A stretch of 64,000 bases of DNA from Clostridiales bacterium (GCA_019423635.1 JAHZBA010000006.1:23314-87313); one strand, 5' to 3'; positions 15,424 to 24,585 are shown, counted from the first letter of the stretch. Numbers and translations: made by a program. The notes: generated by a model not told the origin, from the sequence alone.

Positions 15424-16066
15424 CATATTGTCCCTGCTGGGGCTGGCCCTGCGGGGCGGCAACCTGGCGGTGGGAGAGGAGCCGGTGGAGGCCGCGGCCA
15501 GGGCCAAAGACGCCCGGGTGCTGCTGCTGGCCTCCGACGCGGCGGAGAATACCCGCCGCCGGGTGGAGCACTTTGCCGAGGCCGGACAGTGCCTGTGGCT
15601 GCGGCTCCCCTTCTCCAAGGCGGAGCTGGGGCGGGCCCTGGGAAGGACCTCCGCGGCGGTGGCGGCGGTGACGGACATCGGCCTTGCCAACGCCCTGGCC
15701 AGGAAACTGGCGGATCTGGACCCGACGCTCTACGGCGAGGCCGCCCGGCGTCTGGACCTCAAGGCCCGGCGGGCCGCCCAGAGGCGGGCGGAGCAGCAGG
15801 CCCATGAGAAGAATCTCCGCGCCGGAAAGCGGCGGCTGAAAAAGCCCCCGCCGGTGAAGGCGGCAGAGGCGCCGCCCAGAGACGGGCGGCGGAGCGCGCC
15901 GGCCTCCCAATCCCGGACGGCTAAAACGCCAAACCAGTCCCGGACCGCCCGGGGCGCGGGGCCGGCCCGGCACCAGCGCGCCGGAGGCGGCCGGCCCAAT
16001 CCCTACGCCCACAGCCGGCCGGTGAAAAAGGGCAAGGGCTCCTTCCGCAGGCGGGAGGACACGTAA
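15410..16066 (+). CDS. ylxQ: L7Ae-family YlxQ protein with long basic C-terminal extension
   Basis: A 218-residue protein. The first 100 residues are an L7Ae/L30e-type kink-turn RNA-binding domain (NILSLLGLALRGGNLAVGEEPVEAAARAKDARVLLLASDAAENTRRRVEHFAEAGQ; LADIGLANALARKLA). Normal YlxQ ends near residue 100-105. Here the frame continues with over 100 residues rich in Arg, Ala, Pro and Lys and low in complexity, probably a disordered RNA-binding tail. ATG at 15410 follows GGGAGGCGCGG and lies inside the ylxR end, so translation is coupled. Confidence 0.9.
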   Translation: MDSHNILSLLGLALRGGNLAVGEEPVEAAARAKDARVLLLASDAAENTRRRVEHFAEAGQCLWLRLPFSKAELGRALGRTSAAVAAVTDIGLANALARKLADLDPTLYGEAARRLDLKARRAAQRRAEQQAHEKNLRAGKRRLKKPPPVKAAEAPPRDGRRSAPASQSRTAKTPNQSRTARGAGPARHQRAGGGRPNPYAHSRPVKKGKGSFRRREDT

Positions 16067-16111
16067 TGAAAAATTCCCAGCCTCCGGGTTGGAGCAAACG
16101 AGGTGTTTTGA

Positions 16112-18505
16112 TTGGCTATTGAGAAATACAGAGTCCACGAGGTGGCAAAGGATTTCGGTCTGCCCACCAAGACGATCACCGAGATTTTGACGAAGTACGC
16201 CGCGGCGCCCAAGAATCACATGCAGGTTCTCAGCGACCACGAGCTGTCTGTCATCTTCGACTATCTGACCCAGCACAACCAGGTGTCCGGGATTCAGGTG
16301 ATCTTTGCGGACACATACAGGGAAGAGCCCAAAAAGGAAGCCGAGCCCGCCGCACCGGCGGCTCAGGCCAAGGCGGAGGCGCCGGCCCAGCCCCAGAGCG
16401 CCCAGACCGCGCCCCAGGGCGGGAAGAATCCCCCCCAGAAGCCCGCCGCGCAGCCCCAGCCGGCCAAGGGCGGCGAAACGCCCAAGGCGCAGCCTGTGGT
16501 GCAGCAGCCCGTCAGCCGGGTGCCTCAGAAGAAGATCGTGGACACCCGCAAGGGCGGCGATGTGAACCTGAGCAAGTACGACGAGCGGCTGGAGACCCTG
16601 GGCGGCCAGCGGGGCGAGCGGATGCAGCAGCGGGGCGGCAAGGAGAAGTTCCGCAGCAACAGCCAGCGCCGGGGCGGCCCCGCCTTCTCCAACAAGCGCC
16701 GCCAGGACGAGGCGGAAAAGATGCGCCGTCTCCAGCTGGAGATCGCCAAGAAGGCCCCCCTCAAAGTCCAGATCCCCGATGAGATCAGTGTGGGAGAGCT
16801 GGCCAGCCGCATGAAGAAGACCGGCGCGGAGGTGGTCAAGTGCCTGATGAAGAACGGCGTCATGGCCTCCCTCAGCCAGCTGATCGACTACGACACCGCC
16901 GCCTTCGTGGCGGAGGAGATGGGCTGCAAGGTGGAAAAAGAGGTGGTGGTCACCATTGAGGAAAAGCTCATCGACACCGCCGAAGACCGCCCCGAGGACC
17001 TGGTGCCCCGGGCGCCGGTGGTGGTGGTCATGGGCCACGTGGACCACGGCAAGACCTCTTTGCTGGACACCATCCGCAACACCTCCGTGGCCGCCGGAGA
17101 GGCCGGCGGCATCACCCAGCACATCGGCGCCTATCAGGTCCAGGTGAACGGCAAGCCCGTCACCTTCCTGGATACGCCGGGCCATGAGGCCTTCACCTCC
17201 ATGCGGGCCCGGGGCGCCATGATTACGGACATCGCCATCCTGATGGTGGCCGCGGACGACGGCATCATGCCCCAGACCATCGAGTCCATCAACCACGCCA
17301 AGGCGGCGGGCATCCCCATCATCGTGGCCGTCAACAAGATCGACAAGGAAAACGCCAATCCGGACCGGGTGATGCAGCAGCTGACGGAGCACGGCCTGGT
17401 GCCCGAGGAGTGGGGCGGCGAGACCATCTGCTGCAAGGTCTCCGCCAAGAAGAACATCGGCATTGACAACCTGCTGGAGAACCTGGTGCTCCTGGCGGAG
17501 ATCCAGGAGCTGAAGGCCAACCCCAACCGGGCGGGCCAGGGCACCGTCATCGAGGCCCGTCTGGACAAGGGCCGGGGCCCCGTGGCCACACTCCTGGTGC
17601 AAAACGGCACGCTGAAGCAGGGCGACATCATCATCGCCGGCACCGCCGTGGGCCGGGTCCGCACCATGCTGGACTTCAAGGGCAACCGCCTCACAGAGGC
17701 CGGCCCCTCCGTCCCCGTGGAGATCGCCGGACTCTCCGAGGCCCCGGAGGCGGGCAGTCCCTTCTTCGCCGTGGCCGATGAGCGCATGGCAAGGGAGCTG
17801 GTGGAGCAGCGCAAGGCGGAGGCCCGGGCCAAGGCCGCCGCGCCGGTGCAGAAGGTCTCCCTGGAGAACCTCTTCGACCAGATCCAGGCCGGGGAGCGCA
17901 AGGAGCTGGCCCTCATCGTCAAGGCGGACGTCCAGGGCAGCGTGGAGGCGGTGAAGGCCTCTCTGGAGAAGCTCTCCAACGACGAGGTGAACGTGAGGGT
18001 GATCCACGGCGGCGTGGGCGCCATCAACGAGTCCGACGTGATGCTGGCCGCCTCCTCCAATGCCATCATCGTGGGCTTCAACGTCCGCCCCGACGCCGCG
18101 GCCCGGGACGGCGCGGCGCGGCAGAACGTGGATATGCGGATGTACCGGGTGATCTACGACTGCATCGACGAGATCGAGGCGGCCATGAAGGGAATGCTGG
18201 CCCCCAAGTACCGGGAGGTGGTCCTGGGCCACGCGGAGGTCCGCCAGACCTACAAGGTCTCCGGCGTCGGCACCGTGGCCGGCTGCTACGTCCAGGACGG
18301 CAAGATCGTCCGGGCCTGCTCCGTGCGGGTGGTCCGGGACGGCATCGTGATTCACGAGGGAAGCCTGGCATCCTTGAAGCGGTTCAAGGACGACGCCAGA
18401 GAGGTGGCGGAGAACTACGAATGCGGCATGACCGTGGAGAAGTTCAACGACATCAAAGAAGGCGACATCATTGAAGGATATACCATGGAGGAGATTCCCC
18501 GATAA
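16112..18505 (+). CDS. infB: Translation initiation factor IF-2
   Basis: A 797-residue GTPase that places initiator fMet-tRNA on the ribosome. The IF2-N domain (YRVHEVAKDFGLPTKTITEIL) is followed by a Pro/Ala/Gln/Lys-rich linker (about residues 70-180), a second IF2-N-like domain, and the G domain with G1 GHVDHGKT (about residue 308), G2 GGITQHIG, G3 DTPGH and G4 NKID. Domains II, III and C2 complete the protein to the usual length. The start is TTG at 16112, chosen since GAGGTG is 6 bases upstream and MAIEKYRVHE is the family N-terminus; a TTG start is unusual for such an essential protein. A terminator follows at once. Confidence 0.97.
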   Translation: MAIEKYRVHEVAKDFGLPTKTITEILTKYAAAPKNHMQVLSDHELSVIFDYLTQHNQVSGIQVIFADTYREEPKKEAEPAAPAAQAKAEAPAQPQSAQTAPQGGKNPPQKPAAQPQPAKGGETPKAQPVVQQPVSRVPQKKIVDTRKGGDVNLSKYDERLETLGGQRGERMQQRGGKEKFRSNSQRRGGPAFSNKRRQDEAEKMRRLQLEIAKKAPLKVQIPDEISVGELASRMKKTGAEVVKCLMKNGVMASLSQLIDYDTAAFVAEEMGCKVEKEVVVTIEEKLIDTAEDRPEDLVPRAPVVVVMGHVDHGKTSLLDTIRNTSVAAGEAGGITQHIGAYQVQVNGKPVTFLDTPGHEAFTSMRARGAMITDIAILMVAADDGIMPQTIESINHAKAAGIPIIVAVNKIDKENANPDRVMQQLTEHGLVPEEWGGETICCKVSAKKNIGIDNLLENLVLLAEIQELKANPNRAGQGTVIEARLDKGRGPVATLLVQNGTLKQGDIIIAGTAVGRVRTMLDFKGNRLTEAGPSVPVEIAGLSEAPEAGSPFFAVADERMARELVEQRKAEARAKAAAPVQKVSLENLFDQIQAGERKELALIVKADVQGSVEAVKASLEKLSNDEVNVRVIHGGVGAINESDVMLAASSNAIIVGFNVRPDAAARDGAARQNVDMRMYRVIYDCIDEIEAAMKGMLAPKYREVVLGHAEVRQTYKVSGVGTVAGCYVQDGKIVRACSVRVVRDGIVIHEGSLASLKRFKDDAREVAENYECGMTVEKFNDIKEGDIIEGYTMEEIPR

Positions 18506-18517
18506 GGCACACAATAA

Positions 18518-18546
18518 GGGCGGCGGCATAGCCGCCGCCCCTTTTT
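18518..18546 (+). terminator. Intrinsic terminator between infB and rbfA
   Basis: GGGCGGCGGC/GCCGCCGCCC with a three-base loop and a CTTTTTC tail, 12 bases after the infB stop. It separates the first operon half from rbfA-nrnA-truB-ribF, unless read-through or antitermination occurs. Confidence 0.9.
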
Positions 18547-18628
18547 CTTCAGTTTCTTCCCGGAAGCCGGCCCGGAAGCCGGCTTCCATTCCCTGCGCAA
18601 ACCGGCGCAAAAAAGGAGGCGCTCCCTT

Positions 18629-19015
18629 ATGGCAAGCAATCGAATCGGCCGGATCAACGAAGAGATCCAGCGGGAACTCAGTGACCAGCTCCGCCGCCTG
18701 AAGGACCCCCGGGTGTCCCAGGTGGGCATGGTCTCCATCACCCGGGTAGACACCACCGGCGACCTGCGCTATGCGCGGGTCTATATCAGCGTTCTGGACA
18801 AGTCCCAGGAGAAGGAGGTCCTCAGGGGCCTCAAATCCGCCGGAGGTTTCCTGCGGCGGGAGCTGGGCCGTGCCCTCCAGCTGCGCTACACCCCGGAGCT
18901 GCAATTCATCGCCGACGACTCCATCCAGCACGGGGCCCACATCCTGGAGCTGCTGCGGCAGGTGGAGACAAGCGGCGACGCCCGCGGGGGAGAAACGGAG
19001 GACGGACCATGCTGA
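18629..19015 (+). CDS. rbfA: Ribosome-binding factor A
   Basis: A 128-residue KH-fold protein that helps mature the 16S rRNA 5' end. It matches the family closely: RIGRINEEIQRELSDQLRRLKDPRVSQVGMVSITRVDTTGDLRYARVYISVL, then the helix-turn GFLRRELGRALQLRYTPELQFIADDSIQHG. Start ATG at 18629 with AAAGGAGG upstream. The stop overlaps the nrnA start by 7 bases. Confidence 0.95.
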   Translation: MASNRIGRINEEIQRELSDQLRRLKDPRVSQVGMVSITRVDTTGDLRYARVYISVLDKSQEKEVLRGLKSAGGFLRRELGRALQLRYTPELQFIADDSIQHGAHILELLRQVETSGDARGGETEDGPC

Positions 19016-19968
19016 GCGTACCGGAGGCCGCGGCGCTGCTGCGGAGCTTTGACCGCGTCCTGATCCTCACCCACGTGCGGCCCGACGGGGACACCGTGGG
19101 CTGTGCCGCCGCCCTGTGCGCCGGGCTGCGGGCCCTGGGAAAAACGGCGTTTTTGCTGCCCAATCCGGGCCTGACGGAGAGCAGCGCTCCCTACTTCCTG
19201 CCCTACGCCGCCCCGGCGGATTTCTCCCCGGAGAAGGTGGTGTCCGTGGACATCGCCGCCGCGGGCCTGTTTCCGGAGAACGCCAAACCCTATCTGGGCC
19301 GGGTGGACCTGGCCATAGACCACCATCCGTCCTTTGAAAAATTTGCGAAGGCCAACCTGCTCCGGGCGGAGGCCGCCGCCTGCGGGGAGATCCTGTACGA
19401 CGTGCTGGCGGCCCTGGGGCCCATCACGCCGGAGATCGCCCTGCCCCTGTACGTGGCCGTGTCCACGGACACCGGCTGCTTTGCCTACGCCAACACCACC
19501 CCCCGCACCCACGCCGTGGCGGCGGCGCTGATGAACACCGGCATCGACTATCAGACCGTCAACAAGGTGTTCTTCCGCACCAGGAGCCGCAAACGGATGC
19601 AGCTGGAGGGGGCCATGATGAACGACTGCCTCTTCTACGACCGGGGCCGGGTGGCGGTGCTGTCGGTGCCGCTCAGCCTGATGGCCCGGTTCCAGGCCAC
19701 GGAGAGCGACGCCGAGGACCTCTCCGCCCTGGGCCCCCAGATCGAGGGGGTGGACTGCGCCGTGACCATGCGGGAGCTCCGCCCGGACGTGTGGAAGCTG
19801 TCCCTGCGGACTTCTCCCCGGGTCAGCGCCACGGAGGTCTGCCGGAGATTCGGCGGCGGCGGCCACGCCGCCGCGGCGGGCTGCACCATCGAGGCCCCCT
19901 GGGACGACGCCCGGCGGCAGGTGCTGGCGGCGATTGCGGCCTTGGTGCCGGACTTTCAGGAGAATTAG
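19009..19968 (+). CDS. nrnA: NrnA-type DHH-family oligoribonuclease / pAp phosphatase
   Basis: A 319-residue DHH/DHHA1 phosphoesterase that degrades nanoRNAs and pAp in Firmicutes. Motifs: THVRPDGDTVG (motif I), VSVDIA (II), AIDHHPS (III, the DHH), and the DHHA1 signature GGGGHAAAAG near the C-terminus, plus CGEILYDVLAALG between. Start ATG at 19009 overlaps rbfA. Its last two codons and stop lie inside heptamer-repeat copy 2, so the repeat supplies the stop codon. Confidence 0.93.
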   Translation: MLSVPEAAALLRSFDRVLILTHVRPDGDTVGCAAALCAGLRALGKTAFLLPNPGLTESSAPYFLPYAAPADFSPEKVVSVDIAAAGLFPENAKPYLGRVDLAIDHHPSFEKFAKANLLRAEAAACGEILYDVLAALGPITPEIALPLYVAVSTDTGCFAYANTTPRTHAVAAALMNTGIDYQTVNKVFFRTRSRKRMQLEGAMMNDCLFYDRGRVAVLSVPLSLMARFQATESDAEDLSALGPQIEGVDCAVTMRELRPDVWKLSLRTSPRVSATEVCRRFGGGGHAAAAGCTIEAPWDDARRQVLAAIAALVPDFQEN

Positions 19969-20044
19969 GAATTAGGAGTCAGGAATTAGGAATTGAATAT
20001 GGAAGGGAGAAATTCCTCATTCCTCATTCCTAATTCCTCATTGA
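19963..20044. repeat. Heptamer-array inverted repeat, copy 2 (nrnA stop to truB start)
   Basis: Left arm 19963-19995 (ATTAGGA units), right arm 20010-20043 (TCCTCAT/TCCTAAT units), loop of about 14 bases. The arms pair over about 33 bases. The element covers the nrnA stop codon and ends 5 bases before truB's ATG, leaving no Shine-Dalgarno sequence there. Confidence 0.8.
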
Positions 20045-20048
20045 AAAA

Positions 20049-20915
20049 ATGCCAAGTGGAATCATCATCATTGACAAGCCCGCCGGGTGGACCAGTATGG
20101 ACGTGTGCGCCAAGCTGCGGGGGGTCTTTCACGAAAAGCGTATCGGCCACGGCGGAACCCTGGACCCCATGGCCACCGGCGTTCTGCCGGTGTTTGTGGG
20201 ACAGGCCACCAAGGCCGTGGAGTTCGCGGAGAAGGGCCGGAAGGAGTATGTGGCCGGACTGCGGCTGGGCGTCGTCACCAACACCCAGGACACCTCCGGG
20301 GAGGTCCTGGAGCGGCGGCCCGTTCAGGTCCGCCGGGAGGATGTGGAGGCGGCTCTGGCCTCATTCCGGGGGGAGCTCCGGCAGATTCCGCCCATGTACT
20401 CCGCCGTGAAGATCGGGGGGAAGCGGCTCTACGAGCTGGCCAGGAAGGGCCGGGAGGTGGAGCGGAAGCCCCGGCCCGTCACCATCTACGAGCTGGAGCT
20501 CCTGGAGCAGACGGAGGAGGGAGACTACCTCCTTCGCTGTCTGTGCTCCAAGGGAACGTACATCCGGACTCTGTGCCACGACATCGGCCAGACCCTGGGC
20601 TGCGGAGGGGCCATGAGCAGCCTCCGGCGGACCATGGCCGCGGGCTTTCCCCTGTCGGAGGCCGTCACCCTGGAGGAGGTCCAGGCCCGGGGCGAGGAGC
20701 TGCTTCTGCCCGTAGACAGTCTGTTCCAGGAGCATCCCATTCTGCTGCTGAAATCGCCGGGGGCAGAGACCCGGGTCCGCAACGGTGCGCCGGTCGCCGA
20801 TCCCTCCCTTTCCGACGGGACCTACCGGGTATATGGCCGGGACGGCAGCTTCCTGTGCCTCTCCCGGGCCAGAGGGGGCACGCTCACGTCTATCAAGAAC
20901 TTCTTTGGAGTGTAA
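20049..20915 (+). CDS. truB: tRNA pseudouridine(55) synthase TruB
   Basis: A 288-residue enzyme that makes pseudouridine 55 in the T-loop of tRNAs. The catalytic motif is GGTLDPMATGVLPV with Asp39, preceded by the signature GIIIIDKPAGWTSMDVC. It also has the RNA-binding loop KIGGKRLYELARKG and SKGTYIRTLCHDIG, and a C-terminal PUA-like domain. Length is normal for Firmicutes. The start ATG lacks an SD and directly follows the heptamer-repeat right arm, an unusual initiation context. Confidence 0.95.
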   Translation: MPSGIIIIDKPAGWTSMDVCAKLRGVFHEKRIGHGGTLDPMATGVLPVFVGQATKAVEFAEKGRKEYVAGLRLGVVTNTQDTSGEVLERRPVQVRREDVEAALASFRGELRQIPPMYSAVKIGGKRLYELARKGREVERKPRPVTIYELELLEQTEEGDYLLRCLCSKGTYIRTLCHDIGQTLGCGGAMSSLRRTMAAGFPLSEAVTLEEVQARGEELLLPVDSLFQEHPILLLKSPGAETRVRNGAPVADPSLSDGTYRVYGRDGSFLCLSRARGGTLTSIKNFFGV

Positions 20916-20919
20916 TGTC

Positions 20920-21825
20920 ATGTCCATTCAGGAAAAAGTCATCGCCCTGGGCTTCTTTGACGGCGTCCACCTGGGCCACGCCGCCCTGCTGCGCAGGACG
21001 GTGGAGGAGGCCGCCCGCCGGGGCGCCGTCCCCGCGGTCTTCACCTTTGACCGCCCGCCGAAGGAGGTGGTCACCGGCGTCCCCTGCCCCCTCATCAACG
21101 CCCCCCGGGACCGGCGGGACCTGATGCAGCGGCTGTATGGAATTCAGGAGGTGGTGATGGCCCCCTTCGACCAGGAGATGATGACCACCTCCTGGGAGGA
21201 CTATATCACCAGAATCCTGGTGGAGCGGCACCACGCCGTCCACCTGGTGGCGGGCCACGACCACCGCTTCGGCCACAAGAACCAGGGCACTCCGGCACTT
21301 TTGCAGCAAAAGTGCGCGGAGCTGGGCCTGGGGTGCGACATCATTCCGGCGGTGGAAATCGGCGGCATCACCGTCAGCTCCACCTATATCCGGCGGCTCA
21401 TCGAGCTGGGGCAGATGGACCGGGCCAACCGCTTTCTGGGCCACCCCCACGTGCTGACCCAGGAGGTCCGCCACGGCCGCCGCATCGGCCACACCATCGG
21501 CATCCCCACCGTGAATCTCTCGGTGCCCCCCCACGTGCTGGTGCCCGGCTACGGCGTCTATGCAGCCCGGGTCTTTCTCCCGGACGGCCGGGCCCTGGGC
21601 GGCGTCACCAACGTGGGCGTCCGGCCCACGGTGAACAACGGCGCCGACGTGACGGTGGAGTCCTGGCTGTTGGACTTCGACGGCGATCTCTACGGCCAGA
21701 CGGTGCGGGTGGAGTTTCTCAAGCACCTGCGGGACGAGGTGCGCTTTGAATCCCTGGACGCCCTGCGGGATCAGATCATGCGCGACGCGGAGGAGACCCG
21801 CCGGATTCTGCGGGAGATCCCCTGA
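20920..21825 (+). CDS. ribF: Bifunctional riboflavin kinase/FAD synthetase
   Basis: A 301-residue enzyme that makes FMN and then FAD. The N-terminal adenylyltransferase has the signature LGFFDGVHLGHAALLRR and the segment VAGHDHRFGHKNQG; the C-terminal flavokinase has HGRRIGHTIGIPTVNL (the GxPTxN motif) and GVTNVGVRPTVN. ATG at 20920 follows TTTGGAGTGTAATGTC, with SD GGAG 9 bases upstream. It starts 5 bases after truB. A strong terminator follows. Confidence 0.95.
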   Translation: MSIQEKVIALGFFDGVHLGHAALLRRTVEEAARRGAVPAVFTFDRPPKEVVTGVPCPLINAPRDRRDLMQRLYGIQEVVMAPFDQEMMTTSWEDYITRILVERHHAVHLVAGHDHRFGHKNQGTPALLQQKCAELGLGCDIIPAVEIGGITVSSTYIRRLIELGQMDRANRFLGHPHVLTQEVRHGRRIGHTIGIPTVNLSVPPHVLVPGYGVYAARVFLPDGRALGGVTNVGVRPTVNNGADVTVESWLLDFDGDLYGQTVRVEFLKHLRDEVRFESLDALRDQIMRDAEETRRILREIP

Positions 21826-21917
21826 GGCGCGCAGCGCGCAGATGCAGATTGACCGGCGGCCCGTTCTGCGAGACTCCATGGGCCGCCCTTTACGGCAAGC
21901 GTTCCAACCGAAAGGCA

Positions 21918-21950
21918 GAGGGACATGACAAGATGTCATGTCCCTCTTCG
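21918..21950 (+). terminator. Terminator of the rbfA-nrnA-truB-ribF operon
   Basis: GAGGGACATGAC/GTCATGTCCCTC with a five-base loop, followed by TTCGTTT. It sits between convergent ribF and the minus-strand small gene. Confidence 0.8.
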
Positions 21951-21964
21951 TTTATGAAATTCCC

Positions 21965-22237
21965 TCAGATCAGCGCCGTAATCAGCCAGACCAGGCCGAT
22001 GGCGGCGGCGCCCATGAGGCTGTACACCCACGGGCTCAGATTCCGCCAGGCCCGGGCAAACCGGCTGTGCTCCCCGCCGGCGTAGTTCCGGGCCACCTGG
22101 CGGGCCTCCTCCACCAGCTCCCGGGCGGTGACGCCCTCTCCGGCGGCGTCGTTGCGGACGATGAAAATGGCCTGCTCAAAAAATCTCCGGTCCGGGGAAT
22201 CCACCACCACGACCCGTCTGGAAATACCTTTTACCAT
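21965..22237 (-). CDS. Small conserved protein with C-terminal membrane helix, spoIIE neighbour
   Basis: A 90-residue protein. Its N-terminus (MVKGISRRVVVVDSPDRRFFEQAIFIVR) is a mixed beta-alpha stretch; the last 20 residues (LSPWVYSLMGAAAIGLVWLITALI) are a transmembrane helix, so it is a tail-anchored or bitopic protein. It is not assigned to a known family. It lies 147 bases downstream of spoIIE on the same strand, and similar small genes accompany spoIIE in Oscillospiraceae, so a forespore or division-membrane role is possible. ATG at 22237 follows CAGGAGGCAGTT. An ATG further upstream in frame (22351) lacks an SD and family similarity. Confidence 0.75.
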   Translation of the reverse strand: MVKGISRRVVVVDSPDRRFFEQAIFIVRNDAAGEGVTARELVEEARQVARNYAGGEHSRFARAWRNLSPWVYSLMGAAAIGLVWLITALI

Positions 22238-22384
22238 AACTGCCTCCTGCTGCCTGTGAAGTTCCGGCCGCCCATGGGGCTCGGCGGAGCGGAATTCCCA
22301 TGGAGTGGCGACAGTTCCATTTTGCCGCGGGAGCGGCCTCTCTATACCCATTTCACTCCATTTTTTCCAGCGGCTCCGTTGGTC

Positions 22385-24412
22385 TCACACCTGCTTCCCC
22401 TCCGCCGGGCGGTAGAGCACCTGAATGCCGCAGTCGTCCTGGAGGTGCTCCCGGCGGACGCTCTCGCCGAGGATCAGCCCCGCCAGGGTCTGGGGGTCCT
22501 CCCCCTCCCAGCCCGCCAGCAGATCCAGCAGCCACTCGTCCTGATTGGGGTCCGCCACGCCGTCGCTGACCATCACCGCAAAGCTCCCCGGCTCCAGGCG
22601 GGTTCGGGTGATGTCCGGCGCCGCCGGGGTTCCCCGCAGGCCCGCCGGCAGGCTTCCCCCGGCCACCCGCCGCACCGCGCCCCCCTTTTTCAGGTAGCTG
22701 GGGGCCGCGCCGTACTTGTAGAAGACCGCCTCCCCCGCCGCCGGGTCAAAGGTACACAGGTCAATGGTGGTGAAGCTGCCGGTCTCCGCCCCCCGCAGGG
22801 CCATGGCGGCGTTGAGGGTCTTCAGCGCCGCCTCCGGCTCAATGCCCGCCTCCAGGAACTGCCGCAGCAGCCGGCAGGTGAGGGCCGACTCCTTCCGGGC
22901 CGGCTCCCCGCTGCCCATGCCGTCCGCCAGCAGCAGGTTCCACACCCCGTCCTCCCGGCAGAAGGACACCAGGGTGTCCCCGCAGACGCTCTCCCCCGCC
23001 TTCGGCCGCAGGGCCGCGCCCACCTGGCAGGGCACCGCCGCCGCCGCGGCGGAGACGGGCACCGCCTCTCCCAGCCCCGCGGCTGTGGCCGTCAGCAGCT
23101 CCGAGAGCTGGGCGTACTGTCCCCGGGCACTGCGGCGGGTCTCCTCCAGCTGCCGCCGGTACTGCCGCCGCAGAAGGTAGGCCGAGAGCTCCCCGTTGAT
23201 CGCCGTGAGGAAGTCCGGCAGATGAATACACCGGCTGGAGAAATACTGGGGGAAGTCCTTGGCCTCCGCCCTGCCCCGCTCCAGCAGGTAGGGCGTGGCG
23301 TCGTTGAGGGCGTTGAAGGTCCCGGTGTACTCCTTCTGCCAGCACAGGGCGCACAGGGCACAGCCCCGGCACACCTTCTCCGCCGCCCGGTCAAAGACGA
23401 TGGCCGGGTTCTCCTCCGCCGCCGGCGGGGCGCTGCGGCCCATGCTGTCATAGAGCTCCCGCAGGGCCTCCGCCGCCTTGGTCAGCCGCTCTTTCAAAAG
23501 GTTCCCCGTCTGGGAGACGCCGGCCTCCTCCCGCTTCACCCGCTTGCCGCCAAAGAGCCGTCCCGGCAGCAGCAAAAAGACGCCCATGCCCAAAGCGGCC
23601 TCCAGCAGCAGCGGCTGGCCGAAGGGGTCCTCCGCCGGCAAAAGGGAGAGCAGAACGGCCAGCAAAAACGCCCCGGCCGCCCCGGCCCGGGGTCCGCCCC
23701 GGCGGCTCCCCGCCAGCAGCCCCGCCAGGCCGTAGCCCGCCGTCAGCAGCCCCGTGCCGGCGCACAGGTCCGCCGTCAGCCCCAGACCCAGCCCCGCCGC
23801 GGCGCCGGCGGCCGGCCCCCGCTCATAGGCGGCCATGGCCAGCAGCACGCACAGCGCCGCCCGCCCCAGAGAGAGCCCCAGAAGCATCAAATCGCTGAAG
23901 GCCAGCAGCAGCGCCGCCGCCAGGAAGAGCACGCTGTCCGAGAGGGGGCGCTCCCCGTCGGGCCGCAGCAGAGGGACAAAAAACCAGGCGGAGAGCCCCG
24001 TCAGTCCCGCCGCCGCCAGGCAGGGCGTCACCTGGCTCAGCGGCGACAGGGACTGCACCACGTAGATTCCCCCCACCACCAGCGCCAGCACCGCCGCCGC
24101 CACGGGCATGGCCTTCGGCCGGCTCAGCAGGGCGCTGCCCTGAAAGGAGGTAGCCGCCGTCAAAATCAAAATGGCAATGGCCAGATGGGGCAGCGCGTCG
24201 GCAAAGCTCATAAAGATCAGCGCTCCCGCGGCGGTGCCCGCCAGGGCGAAGGCCCCCAGGGTCCCCGGCCCCGCCGCGGCCACCAGCCCCAGGGCAAAAG
24301 GCGCGTACCCGCCGGTGATCTGACTGGCGGTCAGAGCCCCCGCCAGGAAAAAGCGGATGCCGCCCTCCAGCAGCAGCGTACTCGACGGACGGATGATTGG
24401 ACCGTGTTCCAC
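22385..24412 (-). CDS. spoIIE: Stage II sporulation protein E (PP2C-type phosphatase)
   Basis: A 675-residue protein against about 827 in B. subtilis, hence a shorter central region. The first 290 residues are about ten hydrophobic helices. The C-terminal PP2C domain has VCGDTLV, LADGMGSGEPARKES, SFTTIDLCTFD, VSDGVAD and DDCGIQVL, which supply the two-metal site. A cysteine-rich motif CRGCALCALC lies in the middle (about residue 350), not found in B. subtilis SpoIIE but typical of clostridial forms. In sporulating cells the enzyme dephosphorylates SpoIIAA to activate sigma-F in the forespore and joins the polar septum. The GTG start follows GTGGGAGGGACAGGCT. Confidence 0.93.
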   Translation of the reverse strand: MEHGPIIRPSSTLLLEGGIRFFLAGALTASQITGGYAPFALGLVAAAGPGTLGAFALAGTAAGALIFMSFADALPHLAIAILILTAATSFQGSALLSRPKAMPVAAAVLALVVGGIYVVQSLSPLSQVTPCLAAAGLTGLSAWFFVPLLRPDGERPLSDSVLFLAAALLLAFSDLMLLGLSLGRAALCVLLAMAAYERGPAAGAAAGLGLGLTADLCAGTGLLTAGYGLAGLLAGSRRGGPRAGAAGAFLLAVLLSLLPAEDPFGQPLLLEAALGMGVFLLLPGRLFGGKRVKREEAGVSQTGNLLKERLTKAAEALRELYDSMGRSAPPAAEENPAIVFDRAAEKVCRGCALCALCWQKEYTGTFNALNDATPYLLERGRAEAKDFPQYFSSRCIHLPDFLTAINGELSAYLLRRQYRRQLEETRRSARGQYAQLSELLTATAAGLGEAVPVSAAAAAVPCQVGAALRPKAGESVCGDTLVSFCREDGVWNLLLADGMGSGEPARKESALTCRLLRQFLEAGIEPEAALKTLNAAMALRGAETGSFTTIDLCTFDPAAGEAVFYKYGAAPSYLKKGGAVRRVAGGSLPAGLRGTPAAPDITRTRLEPGSFAVMVSDGVADPNQDEWLLDLLAGWEGEDPQTLAGLILGESVRREHLQDDCGIQVLYRPAEGKQV

Positions 24413-24585
24413 AGCCTGTCCCTCCCACTTCCAAAGTTTTCCACCATTTTACAGCTTGTCCCCGGAAAATCCCGTCGGGAAATGAGAGGGGCCGGTTTCC
24501 CCGTGGAACCCGGCTCCAATTTTGATCGAGGGTTGCTTGGCGCCCGGCCGTCCCTTTGACCGCAGCGCTCCAAATGGCTGCTCCC

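Noticed and set aside
15245..18940. A 1231-codon open frame on the minus strand across infB
   Set aside because: It is antisense to ylxR, ylxQ, infB and rbfA; low-complexity Gly/Leu/Val/His sequence from GC-rich codon bias, with no family similarity and no SD.
21938..24559. An 873-codon plus-strand open frame over spoIIE
   Set aside because: Antisense shadow, Gln/Arg/Pro-rich, no SD, covers the real spoIIE.
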